In this document: piece by piece, positions 12,201 through 23,189 of the stretch
How positions within the stretch are numbered: the stretch's first letter is position 1
Layout of the letters: every line of letters begins with the position of its first letter
Origin: Cylindrodendrum hubeiense
Lineage: Eukaryota; Ascomycota; Sordariomycetes; Hypocreales; Nectriaceae
Direction: 5' to 3'
Assembly: GCA_014621425.1 (NCBI GenBank)
Contig: JAANBB010000043.1
Coordinates: 108,086-172,085, forward strand
DNA length: 64,000 nt
The notes under the pieces: model-generated
Database searches by the model: none
Seen by the model: the letters and a program-made list of their open reading frames with translations, nothing else
Told to the model about the DNA's origin: nothing
Translations under genes and position numbers: made by a program

Positions 12201-13918
12201 TTATTTCCACCCCTTCGCAAATGCCATGTGGCTATAGCCCTTGGCAATGCCAACTGAGTATGCAAGCACTACAGGCAGCCGCTGCCACCCTTCCCTCGTC
12301 ATCCACCTACCTGCCAGGCCCCCAGCTGCCAGTGCTGTCAGAGTGACAAGCCACATATCCCAGTTCCGGGACTTCCACAGCGGCATGCGCATGTCGGCTG
12401 TCTGGAGGTGCATGGGATTCCGCTCGACGCCGTCCTGGAACCGTAGCTCCTGGTCAGCCATGACCTCCTCGATGAGATCTGCGGCCAGGTGCTTTCTCCG
12501 GGACGCGATACTCGCTATGCGCTGCATGCGGCGCACGTTACGGGCGAAGCTGCCGTCGGCGTCAGTGCAGATCTGGCCGATGATGTCGGCAATGGTGTCC
12601 GCTGCGAGCTGGCCCTTGTCGAGGGACAGGCCGACACCGGCCTGGATGAGACGCGCACTGTTGCACAGCTGGTCGAAGAAGTAGCCGATGACCATGACGC
12701 GCACGCCGTGGAACAGGGCCTCGTTGGCGCTGGAGCCACCACCATGGGTGAGGAACAGGGCCGTGTTGGGGTGGGCGAGGATGGCGCGCTGGGGGGCGAA
12801 GACCGGGAACCGGAAGTCTGGGTGCTTGTCGCCGAGGAGGTCAGCAACGGAGACGGCCGAGCCGTCGGCACGGGGGAACGTCTGGGTGGGGTCGAAGTTG
12901 CTTCGGGGCCGGCGAGGTACGGCCCAGATGACGCCGTTGATGTGGCCGGCGTCGAGAGCTCGGACAATGCCGATGATGACTTTGTTGACCTCGTCAGCGG
13001 GCAGGCAGATGTGTGTGCCGAGGGAGATGTAGATGGTCTTGTCGTGCGTCTCGAGGAACTTGGACAGGTCATCATCCAGAGGAGGATATGTGTCGCCCAG
13101 GATTGGTCCGACGGCCGCGATCAGGGGCGGGAGGTCCTTGGGAGCCTCCAAGCCGAAGAAGGAGTTGACAAGGACGAGGTAGTCCGGCTTGGCCTGGACG
13201 GGCAGCGAATAGTTGACGCCAGTGGCTCTGCGCATGCGTTTCAACCAGCCGATGTAGGGCAGTAGCTGAGGCAAGGCGCGGACAAGGACAAGCTCGTTGC
13301 GGAAGCGCGACGCCAATGACGCATGCTCTGAGGTGAGGGTCATATCCAGCTGGAAGCCCGGGTGGCCAGGATGGTACGAGGACGGCGCCATGCCGTAGGG
13401 CATCTGTGGCCACACGCAGGCGAGCTGGACGCCGAATTGGTGCAGCATGTCGCGCGCCGCGTGCTCGGCGAAGAAGTCGGCGACGATGAAGTGCGGCCGC
13501 GTGGCCGCGTCAGCGCACAGCTCGTGCAGCTTGCGGTAGGCGTCGGGCCAGAAGCTGTCGAAGAGATACTTGGACTGCATCACGGGGCCGAGGCCCTGCG
13601 ACGTGCGCCAGACGCGCATGCGGTCATAATGCGCCTCCATCTCGGCCTCTGGCGCCGCGGGGCCGACCGTGTGCACCGTGGTTATGAAGGGATACCCGGC
13701 CACCCAGGACTCCTGGCCGGCGTTTGTGGCGAACTGGATGTCATGGCCGCGGGCGGCGAGGACGGCGCCGATTTCGAGGACCGGGGCTGTTGCGTCGTGT
13801 TAGTCGTCTTTCGCCACGTCTATGTGGTGTTTGGGGAGAATTTACCGGCGTGGGTGAAGCCGCCCGTGGTGACAAGAAGGAGGATCCTCCGCGGAGCTTC
13901 GGGGTTGAGGTCAGCCAT
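12201..13918 (-). CDS. UDP-glycosyltransferase (GT1/UGT family), membrane-anchored
   Basis: Exon 1 is 13846-13918 and exon 2 is 12201-13786, giving 552 residues; the 59-bp intron runs from GTAAAT to ACAG. The N-terminus VTTGGFTHAAPVLEIGAVLA carries the catalytic-type His23 of GT-B glycosyltransferases. The C-terminal half has the sugar-nucleotide signature HGGGSSANEALFHGV (about residues 372-386) followed by FFDQLCNSARL (394-404), and the DKTIYISLGTH strand begins that domain. The enzyme should transfer a sugar from a UDP-sugar to a small lipophilic acceptor. The acceptor cannot be read from the sequence. The last 60 residues include two hydrophobic stretches (LVTLTALAAGGLAG and LPVVLAYSVGIA), so membrane attachment is likely, as in animal-type UGTs but without a signal peptide. 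No other biosynthetic gene adjoins it. Confidence 0.9.
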
Positions 13919-15630
13919 TGGGTTTGAAGCTAGCGATCAGGGCTGCAATCAATGCGATTGGGAGCAAACAATCTAATCAATCAATTGAGTTCGTGTGATC
14001 GACGTCGATGATGCCGCTTATAATGCGTCATGCAGTCGGGGTTGGAGAGCTGGCCGTAGGGCTGAATCCCGACATGGCCTGATTTTACGTACGACATGGG
14101 TGCGTAGGATTCAACTGCACTCGTCACGCGAAAATATTACGGGAGGATTCTTGACGTGGTGGAACCGGCCTCTCGCCGCAGCACAGGCATTGGCTATGAA
14201 ACATGCCGATTCAAGAGATTACGGACTTGGGCTTCGCTATTTGCTGTGCCGTCGAGGAAATTCCGGTTGATTAAAGCTGCAAGTGTGGTATAATCTACAC
14301 CCAGCTATGGACCCCAGAAGGCAGTTTCGCGGGGTGACGAAGTCTCAGTCTTCTACAGCTTCCAGAATGTCAAACGGTGTTGCAGAATGAATCCCGTCGT
14401 TATACTGAGAATCCACTTTTGCTGGTTCCCATTCGACAGGACGGGGCTGGTTTCTCTTCCAGGGGTTCGTCATCTCCCCTTCACCGCTGACATCTTTCAA
14501 ATCTGGATGACGTACCTTCCGACGAGCTAAGTTGCTAAATCATCAGGTGAAATAATTGAGATGTTTGTAGTTTGAACTTGATGAAAGTCGACAGCCCTGA
14601 TCACAATCAAGAAACGAGGACATCATTGTCGGTGTTCGAGCTCAAAGTCTACGAACCCTGCGTTATCCAAGCAAACGTGTGGGGTTTATTGCGGAAATGG
14701 TCCCGTTGATCGATGTTTAAAATAGGACTCCTGCGCCAGGCTGTCGACAACTTTACGAGTTGAGTCAAGCCTCTGGGTATCGCCGATATCCATGGGAGGA
14801 TAGCTCTAACACTGGGAATATCTGAAGGTAGGAATCTGCATTATCAGTCTTAACACCCTAATATTTATTAATACCATTTAAGTCATTTACTTTGTAAAAC
14901 TGAAATGCCCCCACACCACATTTGGAGTCCGTTGTGTGCTCCGAAGTTTGGCCTCCAGGCTCCATGTGTTGTCCTATCACGTTGTTGACCAACTGACATG
15001 CTCTCTCTGCATCTGATGTAGATCCACGATTTCTGACCCGGGAAATTTCCGCTTCTTTGGGAGTCTCGACATCTCGAATTGCGGAATCCTCCAACGATGT
15101 GAGGTCGGGCTTGACAAAGTCTAGCCGTTTGGCCCATAAATATCCCATGATATTTTGCATGCGAATGACCATACCAGACACCGCACGATTCTGAGAGTGA
15201 ACTGGGCCGGCAGATTTCCTGGTTTGCGTTGGGCAACCGAAAAATGCCCGATGTAGGCCGAAAGCAAGCGTTTGCTGCACCATGTTGAGTGGTCCATTTC
15301 TACCCTTGGAGTGGGCGTTTCCTGACTGTCCCCTCAGCTTGCCTCTTCAATCTCTTATATATTTCTTCTCCTCCACGCTGCTCTCTCTTTTACCTTTCTC
15401 CACCTTCACTCATCTCTACCTTCACTTATCTCTATCTTCACTCATCTCTACCTTCACTCATCTCTGCCTTCTCCACGTCATATTCACATTTGGCGCTGCT
15501 TTAACTCCAGCGTGATAAGTCGAGAGCACGGCATGACTCAAGAGGCTGAAGTGTCATCTCACTAACCAAGCTACCTTCAAGGTTGAGAACCACTCGAGTT
15601 CCCAGGGCGCTTCTCTGCACGCTCGTCCCA
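13919..15630. other. Divergent intergenic stretch
   Basis: 1.7 kb between the divergent glycosyltransferase gene and the acidic-protein gene. A minus frame at 14858-15283 (141 codons) has no recognisable motif. The right end carries a 16-bp tandem repeat (listed separately). Confidence 0.5.
15403..15466. repeat. 16-bp tandem repeat, 4 copies
   Basis: Four head-to-tail copies of a pyrimidine-rich unit close to CCTTCACTCATCTCTA, each with at most two changes, located 165 bases before the ATG at 15631. It may lie in the 5' leader or promoter of that gene. Confidence 0.9.
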
Positions 15631-16356
15631 ATGGCCGACACAAGAAACTCAAAGAGAATCAAACTCGAAATGAGTTCTCCTTCGTATTCCGACGCACTAG
15701 CCGCCATGTTCCCAGATGCCCTCGCCACTTCCGACCCCTCTTGCGCAACTTTATCAACTCGAGGAAATCCTGACTACAGCCTCCCTGATGAAGCCGATGA
15801 ACACGAATCCGATGAGCACGAGGACTATGAAGGCCAAGCCGATAAAAGTGACATAGTGGATAGCACTGATCCACAAGGCTTCAATGGATCCATCTCCGCC
15901 GACCCTAAGGATGCGGACGATGAGCCTGTTCAGGCAAATACACCTGACGAATCCCTTGCCTCTGACGTCGTCCCTGATGGCTACAACACTCTGCTACTTG
16001 ACCGCCTCGACTCGTTGAGAGGCTCCGGCCAGGTGTTCATCCGCCCTGGCCATCGAATTATCCTGGACCACGACTGTCTTCCCGTGATCCAAGTGCCGCC
16101 GCCTATCATCTCTAGATCGGAACTGATCCATCTTGAAAATCGGTTGAAACGGTGCCCTACTTTATCTCCCAGCTGGCGCGAGTTCCTTCAAGCTGTGAAG
16201 TATGAATTGTCGCGAGGCAAATCCAGCCACCAAACCTGGACCCACGCCCATGTCTGGGGCCTCGTTCAGGTGGCTCATCGAGAGACGATGTCTGAAATCA
16301 ATTCTCTGGAGGCTTTCTCGGAGGATTTGATAGAGCATCCAAGTAGCATCCGATAG
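15631..16356 (+). CDS. Hypothetical acidic protein
   Basis: A single open frame of 241 residues from the first in-frame ATG. It begins with a basic patch (NSKRIKLE) that could act as a nuclear targeting signal. A strongly acidic segment follows (about residues 50-115, many Asp/Glu). The C-terminal third is ordered, with VFIRPGHRIILDHD and SPSWREFLQAVKYELSRG. There is no signal peptide, membrane helix or known catalytic motif. I do not recognise the family. Length, sharp start and composition change argue for a real gene, but no intron or homology supports it. A following frame at 16387-16641 could belong to a longer spliced form, but I could not find a convincing donor and acceptor pair. Confidence 0.5.
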   Translation: MADTRNSKRIKLEMSSPSYSDALAAMFPDALATSDPSCATLSTRGNPDYSLPDEADEHESDEHEDYEGQADKSDIVDSTDPQGFNGSISADPKDADDEPVQANTPDESLASDVVPDGYNTLLLDRLDSLRGSGQVFIRPGHRIILDHDCLPVIQVPPPIISRSELIHLENRLKRCPTLSPSWREFLQAVKYELSRGKSSHQTWTHAHVWGLVQVAHRETMSEINSLEAFSEDLIEHPSSIR

Positions 16357-18542
16357 CTGAGGCTCTTGGGTCAGCTGCCTCAAATGTTATGTCGCCTCAT
16401 GGGCATTCGCGCCAGCCACACCAACGACGAAAACGCGAAAGAAGGCTTGGATGGCAAGGTATTCGAACTGAAGTACGTTTTCTTCTCCAAATCGAAAACG
16501 ATTTGTCAGGAAATTCGGCTCGCTCCGAAGCAGTCGGCCCATATTTATACCTATAGCCCACGAACTCTCGGTAGGGTTGGCGACAACCTTAAACGCATGC
16601 TGAACTTCAACATCATCCGGGCAGGTCAACATGATGGGTGACGCGGAGTTTGTCGCTTTGCGCCAGAAGGTTGAGGAGATCGAGAGTGAAGGGTACCTCC
16701 CCATCTCTATCTGAACGCAACCGAAGCCGGTCTCTGGGGGTGGATAATTGCTCACCACAGGAGTTGTGAGATTTCAGGTTGTCGACCACTGAGAGAAGTC
16801 GATCAGAGGACGCGTGGATCAAATTGGGAAGGCTGGAAGGGATGACCGGGAGTTGCAACGGAATTGGTCTCAGAGATGCGGACACGGTTGCTCAATGTTT
16901 GTTATTCTTAGCTACATGCCTTGGCAAGTCGACCTTGGTTCAGTTCGGGTTCTATATCACCGCGAATAGAAGACCTCTTGCATCTAAAATAGCTCCTCTG
17001 TGGCCAGTGTGGTTCCAGTGTGTTTCCTCGTCTTGTAAACCGCAACGCTATCCTTTGTTTAGGTTGACAAAGACGGTGCACCCTGAAAGAGGGCGTCGGA
17101 GAGTGAGAATCAAACCATTATAATGCCTTCACTGTACTGCAGATACTCGCATTAGCGCCGACACCTGTCGACGGGAGAGTGCAGGGTGCAGAGGTGTGTT
17201 ATTGGAACAGCCAATTAAGTCGGGCTGGGGAAAGGAGAGAAGGACAAGAGGAACAATGGATGAAGGCCAGCCCGCGTTGGAGCATGTACCCACCCTTTTT
17301 TCCATGGGGGCCCCGGCGACAATACATCTGTACTTGGGTTTCGGTTTCGATTAGGCGAAAAATGAGGTCATCATCACCGCTCTGGTCGTCTTACATGAGC
17401 TGGGACAGTGGCCAAACCAATGGCACCAATGGCATCAATGACACAGAGGGCACAGAGGGCACGCCCACTCCCTAATCTGGACTGATGGGGGACAATGGAT
17501 GGAGCATTAAGCATTGGCACCGATACTCGATCTCCCTTTCTTTACGCCTCGTCTCAGTCTCCACTGTCCCGGGTGCTTTTTGTCTGCCAGTCTGAAAGGC
17601 GCCTCGGGCGTCCCTTGGACGGGATGACCGCTAACAGTATAAAAGGGATAGTTTGTCTTGACCGACATGGAACCACCAACGCCGCTCCACTTGGGCAAAA
17701 AAAAAGTTCATTTTTGTGCCCTCGGTTTCCGCTTCCGGGCGATGGGAAGTGGCCCTCCTTTGCATATTTCATACAAGCGTTGGTGTGCCCCCGAAGTGCA
17801 GCGCGATCTGATAAGACTCTGTTCTCAGGGACCTGCTCCGATCACTCTTCGCGTCCCACCTGCACCGTCAATCTTCCTTCCTTTTTTACCTTTTTGCCTC
17901 TCGCTGCCGGCGCTAACCAGGGGCCCCCGCAGGCTGCGGCTCAGTTAAGGGAAGGTACGTACCCCTCCAAGCCACTCTCCCACTTTCTCACCCTCTCCCC
18001 CACCTGCGCGGACTGCGACGTGCGGGCACCGGGACTCTGTGGGTGCTGTCGCTGCTGTTCTGTCTGTCGCGCCAGTCAGTACCTACCTCACCTTCCTCAG
18101 TACCTGGGTACCTACCTCGCGGTAGTCGCTCCTTCTCCTTCCAAGAAGAAAGAACCTTACCTCGACTGACCCGACGACTCCTGTCTTCCAGCTTCTAGCG
18201 CCTCGCTTGTCAGCCTTGCCCATATCCTCCAAACGCACATCCGCCGGAGACTTGTCGCTTGCGCCGCTTCAACGTCCATCGCCGTCTCACTGCCGCTCTG
18301 CTCCAACGCCTGAGTATGCGCCTCCCGTCTCCCGGATTCCTGCTTCACTCCGAGTCCCCCTTCCCTCCGTCCGCCTCGACCCATTGACTGGGCTCGACCT
18401 TCGCTGTCGCCGTCACATCGTCGCCCTCTGTGGACCGCTACCGGCCATCGTCGACTGCACAGCTGCAAGCCGCTCCTCGACCGACAATCGCCGCCCGCAC
18501 TGGCCTGTCGCAACAGGGTCCACGAGGACCCTTCCAGCTTTA
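16357..18542. other. Intergenic stretch and leader of the JmjC gene
   Basis: 2.2 kb. A short frame follows the acidic-protein gene. A TATAAAAG element lies at about 17638-17645. From about 17900 the sequence is C/T-rich, as in promoters of filamentous fungi. The frame of the JmjC gene is open upstream to 18207 but without an ATG. No RNA gene was found. Confidence 0.5.
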
Positions 18543-20021
18543 ATGGACTTCCAGCCGGCATCACTCGAGGTGGCGACCATGCGCTCTAGCCCTCGGCAGC
18601 CCGCTCTGGGCATCCAGACCCGAGATAATGCCCATCCGACCATCGCTCACCCATCCCACCAACCCCAGCAGCCAGATGACCAGGGTCATGTCCCTATCCC
18701 CGCCAGTTTCGCCATCGAATCAACACCAGCCACAAATGTCCAACCCCCAAACCATAACCACAGCCTTCCCTCACCGGCTGTCGCATCGCCTCATCCCACT
18801 CCCCCACAGGGGCAGCAGCCCCTCGCCGATCCTCCCGCCTCGCCCAGGAGCTGTAGTGAAAGCTCCGCGCTGAGCGATCTACCCGAAGAGTCTCCCTTTG
18901 ATTCCGACTACGACAGCCCCGACGAGTTTTCCATTGACTCCGACTACGATGTCACTGACGGCCAAGAATTATTGCGCCTCAAGCCTACCATTGAACAGTG
19001 GAACGATTTCCCTGCCATGCTTGCCTTCGCCCGTCGAAAGGGTGCCGAAGATGATGGCTGCTTCAAAATCATCCTACCGCTTGAACTCCAGGAACCCCTT
19101 CCCGATAAGAGTTCTCACAAGGTCCCGGCAAACGCATACAGGCCGAATCAGATCAAGAAGAATAGCTTCTGGCGCGTTAACACAGTTCCATCTGAAGGCA
19201 CCTTTGCGTCCTCGGTGCTCGAACCAGAGTGTACCACCAGTGCCGTCGAGGCCGTCGACAATCTGAGGAAAATATTCCGAAAAAACGATCGCAAACAGAT
19301 TCGCAACGTTCGCTATCGGGTCGATGTCCCCGCATGGACCCCGGATCAGCGCCTTGCTGCCGGTGTACCTGAGCGGAGTCCCATCCACCCACTGAAAGGC
19401 GACAAGCTGGATCACACCAGAGCAATCATTCCGGGAATCCACACGCCCTACGTTTACGAATCTGGCCCCCACTTTGGAGCGAGCTTCCAGATCCATGCAG
19501 AGGACTTCCGCCTGGTCTCGCTCAACCATCTGTACAAGGGGCGCAAGATCTGGATTGTGGTCCCTTCGACAGCAGTCGATGTTGCTGAGAAGGCCCTTGG
19601 GCGAAGAGATAGGTGCTCTCAGTTCATGCGCCACCGTGCCGAGTTCTTCTTCCCCCAGAAGCTAAACAAGCTCGGCATCCCTTACCGCATCGTCGATCAG
19701 CGTCCCGGCGAAACCATTGTCATCCTGCCCGATGCCTACCACGAGGGCTTCAGCACGGGATACACCATCGCGGAAGCCAAAAACTACGCCGACGCGGCCT
19801 GGACCACCGACACGTATCAACCATGTGAGACGAGCTGCCAGCTCGTCACGGCGATTCCAGCTGACCTCATGAGACCCTTGAGAGAGGGTGAATCTCGGCT
19901 GGACTTGTGTGCCGGCTACGAGGCGTTGATGCCGGAGCCGGCGGAGTCACCGAAGTCACCGAAGCGGAGTATGGACGACGAGGACAAGGACCGTCGGGAT
20001 ACCAAACGAATCAAGGAATAG
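18543..20021 (+). CDS. JmjN/JmjC-domain protein, putative histone demethylase or other 2-oxoglutarate dioxygenase
   Basis: 492 residues from the first in-frame ATG at 18543; the upstream open frame lacks ATG and looks like leader. The N-terminal 140 residues are disordered, Pro/Ser/Gln-rich and end in acidic DSDYDS motifs. A JmjN-like segment is at residues 145-179 (PTIEQWNDFPAMLAFARRKG). The JmjC domain spans about 298-418. PHFGASFQIHAED supplies His318 and Glu320 and AYHEGFSTGYTIAEAKNYA supplies His400, so the Fe(II) triad HxE...H is intact. GRKIWIVVP lies between. Proteins of this fold demethylate histone lysines or hydroxylate proteins in the nucleus. No PHD or Tudor domain is seen, so the target residue cannot be assigned. 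A basic C-terminal tail (KDRRDTKRIKE) could serve nuclear import. The gene converges with the membrane glycoprotein gene at 20577. Confidence 0.85.
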   Translation: MDFQPASLEVATMRSSPRQPALGIQTRDNAHPTIAHPSHQPQQPDDQGHVPIPASFAIESTPATNVQPPNHNHSLPSPAVASPHPTPPQGQQPLADPPASPRSCSESSALSDLPEESPFDSDYDSPDEFSIDSDYDVTDGQELLRLKPTIEQWNDFPAMLAFARRKGAEDDGCFKIILPLELQEPLPDKSSHKVPANAYRPNQIKKNSFWRVNTVPSEGTFASSVLEPECTTSAVEAVDNLRKIFRKNDRKQIRNVRYRVDVPAWTPDQRLAAGVPERSPIHPLKGDKLDHTRAIIPGIHTPYVYESGPHFGASFQIHAEDFRLVSLNHLYKGRKIWIVVPSTAVDVAEKALGRRDRCSQFMRHRAEFFFPQKLNKLGIPYRIVDQRPGETIVILPDAYHEGFSTGYTIAEAKNYADAAWTTDTYQPCETSCQLVTAIPADLMRPLREGESRLDLCAGYEALMPEPAESPKSPKRSMDDEDKDRRDTKRIKE

Positions 20022-20576
20022 ACCTCGGCGCATTGGGACCGGTCTGGAGTTGTTGTTTTTGCGTCAGGGTTTGTGTTTCTTTTGGGCGGCAAGGGTTGTG
20101 CTTCGGTTTCGGAATACCCAACACGCATGGCGTACTTCATCTATCAGGGCAAATGGGATATCATATCATGGGGTTTGATCTTTCTTCTCTCTCTTCGTTT
20201 CTCCCGTCGTTTCTCTCGTCGTTTCTCTCGTCGTTTCTCTAGCCTGTGTAACATATCCTACTAGGCCGGCATCCCTTAGCCTCTCAGGTTCATAAGGTTT
20301 GAGGCTAGAATTGCCATGACTGCAAGGATGGACCTAGGGCAGTTTTCAAAACTATAATGTCTGAGAATTTGACTCATCATCACATCACAAAGCTTCGTCG
20401 TCCCGCATGCAAAGTGAATAGTTGACACTCGTATTTTTCACGTTATGTATCATGTCAATCATTACTCCAACTAGCCATTGACAGTTGCTTCCATTACCAA
20501 ATTCGTGCCATGCAAAAAAGATGTCGGGGTCTTCATCATCTACATCCAGCCAATTTTTTCTTCCTCCTCTTGTTGT
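20022..20576. other. Convergent 3' region
   Basis: 555 bases between two convergent genes, holding a 12-bp minisatellite in what is probably the 3' untranslated region of the JmjC gene. Nothing else is seen. Confidence 0.5.
20193..20240. repeat. 12-bp tandem repeat, 4 copies
   Basis: Three exact copies of CGTCGTTTCTCT (20205-20240) preceded by one degenerate copy. It lies about 170 bases after the JmjC stop codon. Confidence 0.9.
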
Positions 20577-21786
20577 CTAATGTCGCTCTCGCTCCTGTCT
20601 CTGAAGCTCGTCCCGGAACACGTTGCGGCCACCGGTGGTACCCTGTTGCTGGAACGAAGGGTCGATGGGGCTGTTGGCCAGGCTGCCGAGGGCGTCGCTG
20701 TCACGACGGGGTCGCTCGGGGGCGTCGCGGTACTCGGAAGAGAGAGCAGCGGGGCGGGTGTCGAGTTGGATGCCGTTATCCTTGCGGCCAAACATGCGAC
20801 GGGTCTTGCGGCCGGTGTAGCCGTTGCGCTTGCGGCTCATGATGTTGCCAATGGCAATCTTGCGGGTCTTGCGGTTCCACATGCAGCCGCCGATGAGGAG
20901 CAGGACGATGGAGCCGAAGGCGACAGGCAGAGCGATGGTCAGGGTCTGGCCGGTCACGCTGGGGGTTTCCGGGTTCTTAGAGGTCGGCTCCTTGGAGAGC
21001 TGCACCCACATGGCGGTCGACTTGGTCTTTTCGGCGCTGCCCTTGACGTTGCTGTACAGGGTCAGGGTGACGTTGTGGTCGCCGGAGCCCTTGAGGTGTT
21101 TGGACTCAACGGTGAAGGTCGAGAAGCCCCAGGCGGCAGGGACGCTGTCCAACACCTTAAGCTTCTTCATATCGCCGCTTGTCTCGTTAAGGTAATCGAG
21201 GCGGACGGCGACTTCGTAGGTGGTGTTGTCCTTGGTCTTGTTGTAGTAGTCGGGATCCCAGGTGACTAGTAGCACAGTCGTTAGCCCACGGCCTCGAGCA
21301 ATTGGTTCAAGTGATTTCTCGTCGTAACTTACTGTAGTAGGTCGAGCCAATAAAGAGGGTGCTGTTGGACGAGGGTTCGCAGAAGGGCGCGTTGTCGCCG
21401 TCGGTGTTGTGGCATCGGGCAAAGGCGCCCTGGCCGTTCTTGGCCTTGGCAGTTGGGTTCGGAGGCTCACCAGTGCTGGTAGTGACCTTTCCCAACTTCG
21501 TTATGGTGTAGACGGTGGCTGTGATGTCGTGAGGGGCGCCATTCTCGACCGAGGTGGAGGTGCCGATGACCGTCATCGAGGGCGTGTGGGTGGCCTCGGG
21601 CTGGCCTTCGTCGTCGACAGTGACCCAAGCGGCCGTCTGGTCGGCTCGCTTCTCGAGGGCGGCTCGCTGCTCAATGGGAGCCCGCTTGATGACAACATCG
21701 GAGTTCTCGATGCCGCGGTAGCGGACGGCCGTGGCCGAGGCCGAAGCCAAGGCGGACAGGGCCACGAGGATCGTGGACGCGTGCAT
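20577..21786 (-). CDS. Type I membrane glycoprotein with Kex2-type sites (Psg1-like)
   Basis: Exon 1 is 21333-21786 and exon 2 is 20577-21265; 380 residues; the 67-bp intron runs GTAAGT...CTAG. A signal peptide covers about residues 1-20 (MHASTILVALSALASASA). Dibasic KR pairs follow at 34-35 and 46-47, fitting Golgi Kex2 cleavage of a short propeptide. The lumenal part has several N-glycosylation sequons (NKT, NTT, NET, NVT) and FCEPSSNSTLFIGSTYYITW. One membrane helix is at 260-281 (LTIALPVAFGSIVLLLIGG), followed by a basic cytosolic tail of about 100 residues. The layout and the STYYITWDPDYY block recall the fungal family of yeast Psg1 (YKL077W), which stabilises the Pma1 proton pump in the Golgi. 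That link is from memory and is inference. A cell-surface glycoprotein of another family is the alternative. Confidence 0.85.
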
Positions 21787-23074
21787 GGTGTTGGAGGGAG
21801 TCGCTTGACGCGTGCCGGGGCTTCCGCTGTTGCGCAATTGACGGGCCGGCTGGGGAGACGAGATGAACCCAGAGAGATGCGCAAGAGCGAGACGAATAAT
21901 AAAACGAATGAAGGAGAGAAGGGAAGAAAAAGGGAAGCGGGAAAGTCGGGTAGGATGGAGATATGTGGAGGACAAAAGACGCTCGGATAGAATTGGCCGG
22001 GCTGCAGGCCAGCATGACAGCCAACCAAGGCGAGGCTTTTTTATCGCGCTCAGCTCTCCCTAGGATCGCCGTGGGCTCGACATCCAGGTCCTCGAGCGCC
22101 TCTGGTTGGCGGCAGCCACCCCGGTGTTTTGCATCTTCGGCGGCGCACAGCGGGCCTACGGGGGACACAGCGGGCCTACGGGGGGCACGTCCGAGGGGGG
22201 GCCTGGCAGTCCGAGGGGCTTCGTCTCTTGGCTCGGGGGGGATGACCAACCTACAGCGGGCGCCCTGTGGGGTCGGAGCGCCGCCAGAAGCCTTTAGCAC
22301 CGGCACTACTGTAGGTACGACGGCCGCTGGGGCTTGCCGACTATGCCGAGCCTGATGTCATCCATTCCTCGCCGCCAAGTTCGCTTCCTGCTGGCGTGTT
22401 ACTCAGTGTTACTCAGCGTGTTACTCTCTTGAGACGGTGCCGGAGACAGGAGTGATTCAACGGACGCATCACAAAACAAGCGTGGCAGCTGTAGGCATTC
22501 ATGCGTCTGCCTTTCTCGCAACCGTGTCTTTCTTGCCTGGATAAAAATAAAACTCGCCGCATGAGCTGGCAATCCATTCCTTCAAGGCGACCAACCAACA
22601 TGTCAGCCCCGGCCTCATGTCCCCAAGTTTCAGCCTACCCTACAGTTAGCTGTTCCTCGACATGGACTTGGTGTTGGCCGCACTGGTCTCAATTGTCGAT
22701 CATGTCCCCTGCGTGGCGAATGTTTGAGATCATGTATGACCGATGTCTGAACTTAATTTCTGATCAGGCTGTGCTGTTGGTTGGAGACTGTTAAATGAAT
22801 CGGTAAATTAAAACGTAACTTAACCCAAAACTCAAACCACACGAGCATCCCGACACAATCCAGGACTCAACATCGCTCTCCGTTTACATGCAGCTCTCCA
22901 ATCACGACAAACCCGGCAGAAAACAGGAAACAACCCACTCAATCCTCAACCGTACGCACCCATGGCACCCGATTCGACCAGAAATACCCGAAGGAAACGG
23001 CAAAATGTCTCACGCGAGGGCTTATGAGCTACTTCTGCTTCATCCACTTCATCAAGCGGGTCCACGAGATCCAC
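21787..23074. other. Intergenic stretch before the tRNA gene
   Basis: 1.3 kb with the leader and promoter of the membrane glycoprotein gene at its left end, a 20-bp duplicated segment at 22146-22185, and no supportable gene. Confidence 0.5.
22146..22185. repeat. 20-bp direct repeat, 2 copies
   Basis: Two adjacent near-identical copies of CACAGCGGGCCTACGGGGGA, differing only in the last base. Confidence 0.9.
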
Positions 23075-23175
23075 GGTTAGATGGCCGAGTTGGTTATGGC
23101 GCCAGGTTAAGGTCAACCTTAACACCTCAATTTCCTGGTGGAGCAATCCTCCTGGGTTCGAATCCCAGTCTAATC
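23075..23175 (+). tRNA. tRNA-Leu(AAG) with a 20-nt intron
   Basis: The 7-bp acceptor stem is GGTTAGA with TCTAATC (one G-U pair). The D stem is GCC/GGC within TGGCCGAGTTGG, which is also the internal A box. The anticodon stem CCAGG pairs with CCTGG at 23134-23138. The loop reads TTAAGG...T, so the anticodon AAG is at 23109-23111 and reads CUU (and CUC by inosine). The canonical-position intron is 23113-23132 and contains CCTTAA, complementary to the anticodon-loop bases TTAAGG, as in normal eukaryotic pre-tRNAs. A long variable arm typical of class II tRNA-Leu follows. The T arm is CTGGG-TTCGAAT-CCCAG, which includes the B box. A run of T follows at once. Confidence 0.95.
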
Positions 23176-23181
23176 AATTTC

Positions 23182-23189
23182 TTTTTTTT
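23182..23189 (+). terminator. RNA polymerase III T-run terminator
   Basis: Eight consecutive T start seven bases after the tRNA acceptor end, with a TTT just before; this is a normal Pol III stop signal. Confidence 0.9.

Noticed and set aside
12489..13265. 258-codon plus frame antisense to the glycosyltransferase
   Set aside because: Shadow of the third-position GC bias of the real minus-strand gene.
14858..15283. 141-codon minus frame
   Set aside because: No motif, no splice context, and composition like intergenic DNA.
16387..16641. Frame following the acidic protein as a second exon
   Set aside because: Only a 32-base GT...AG pair could join them, shorter than any intron here; left uncalled.
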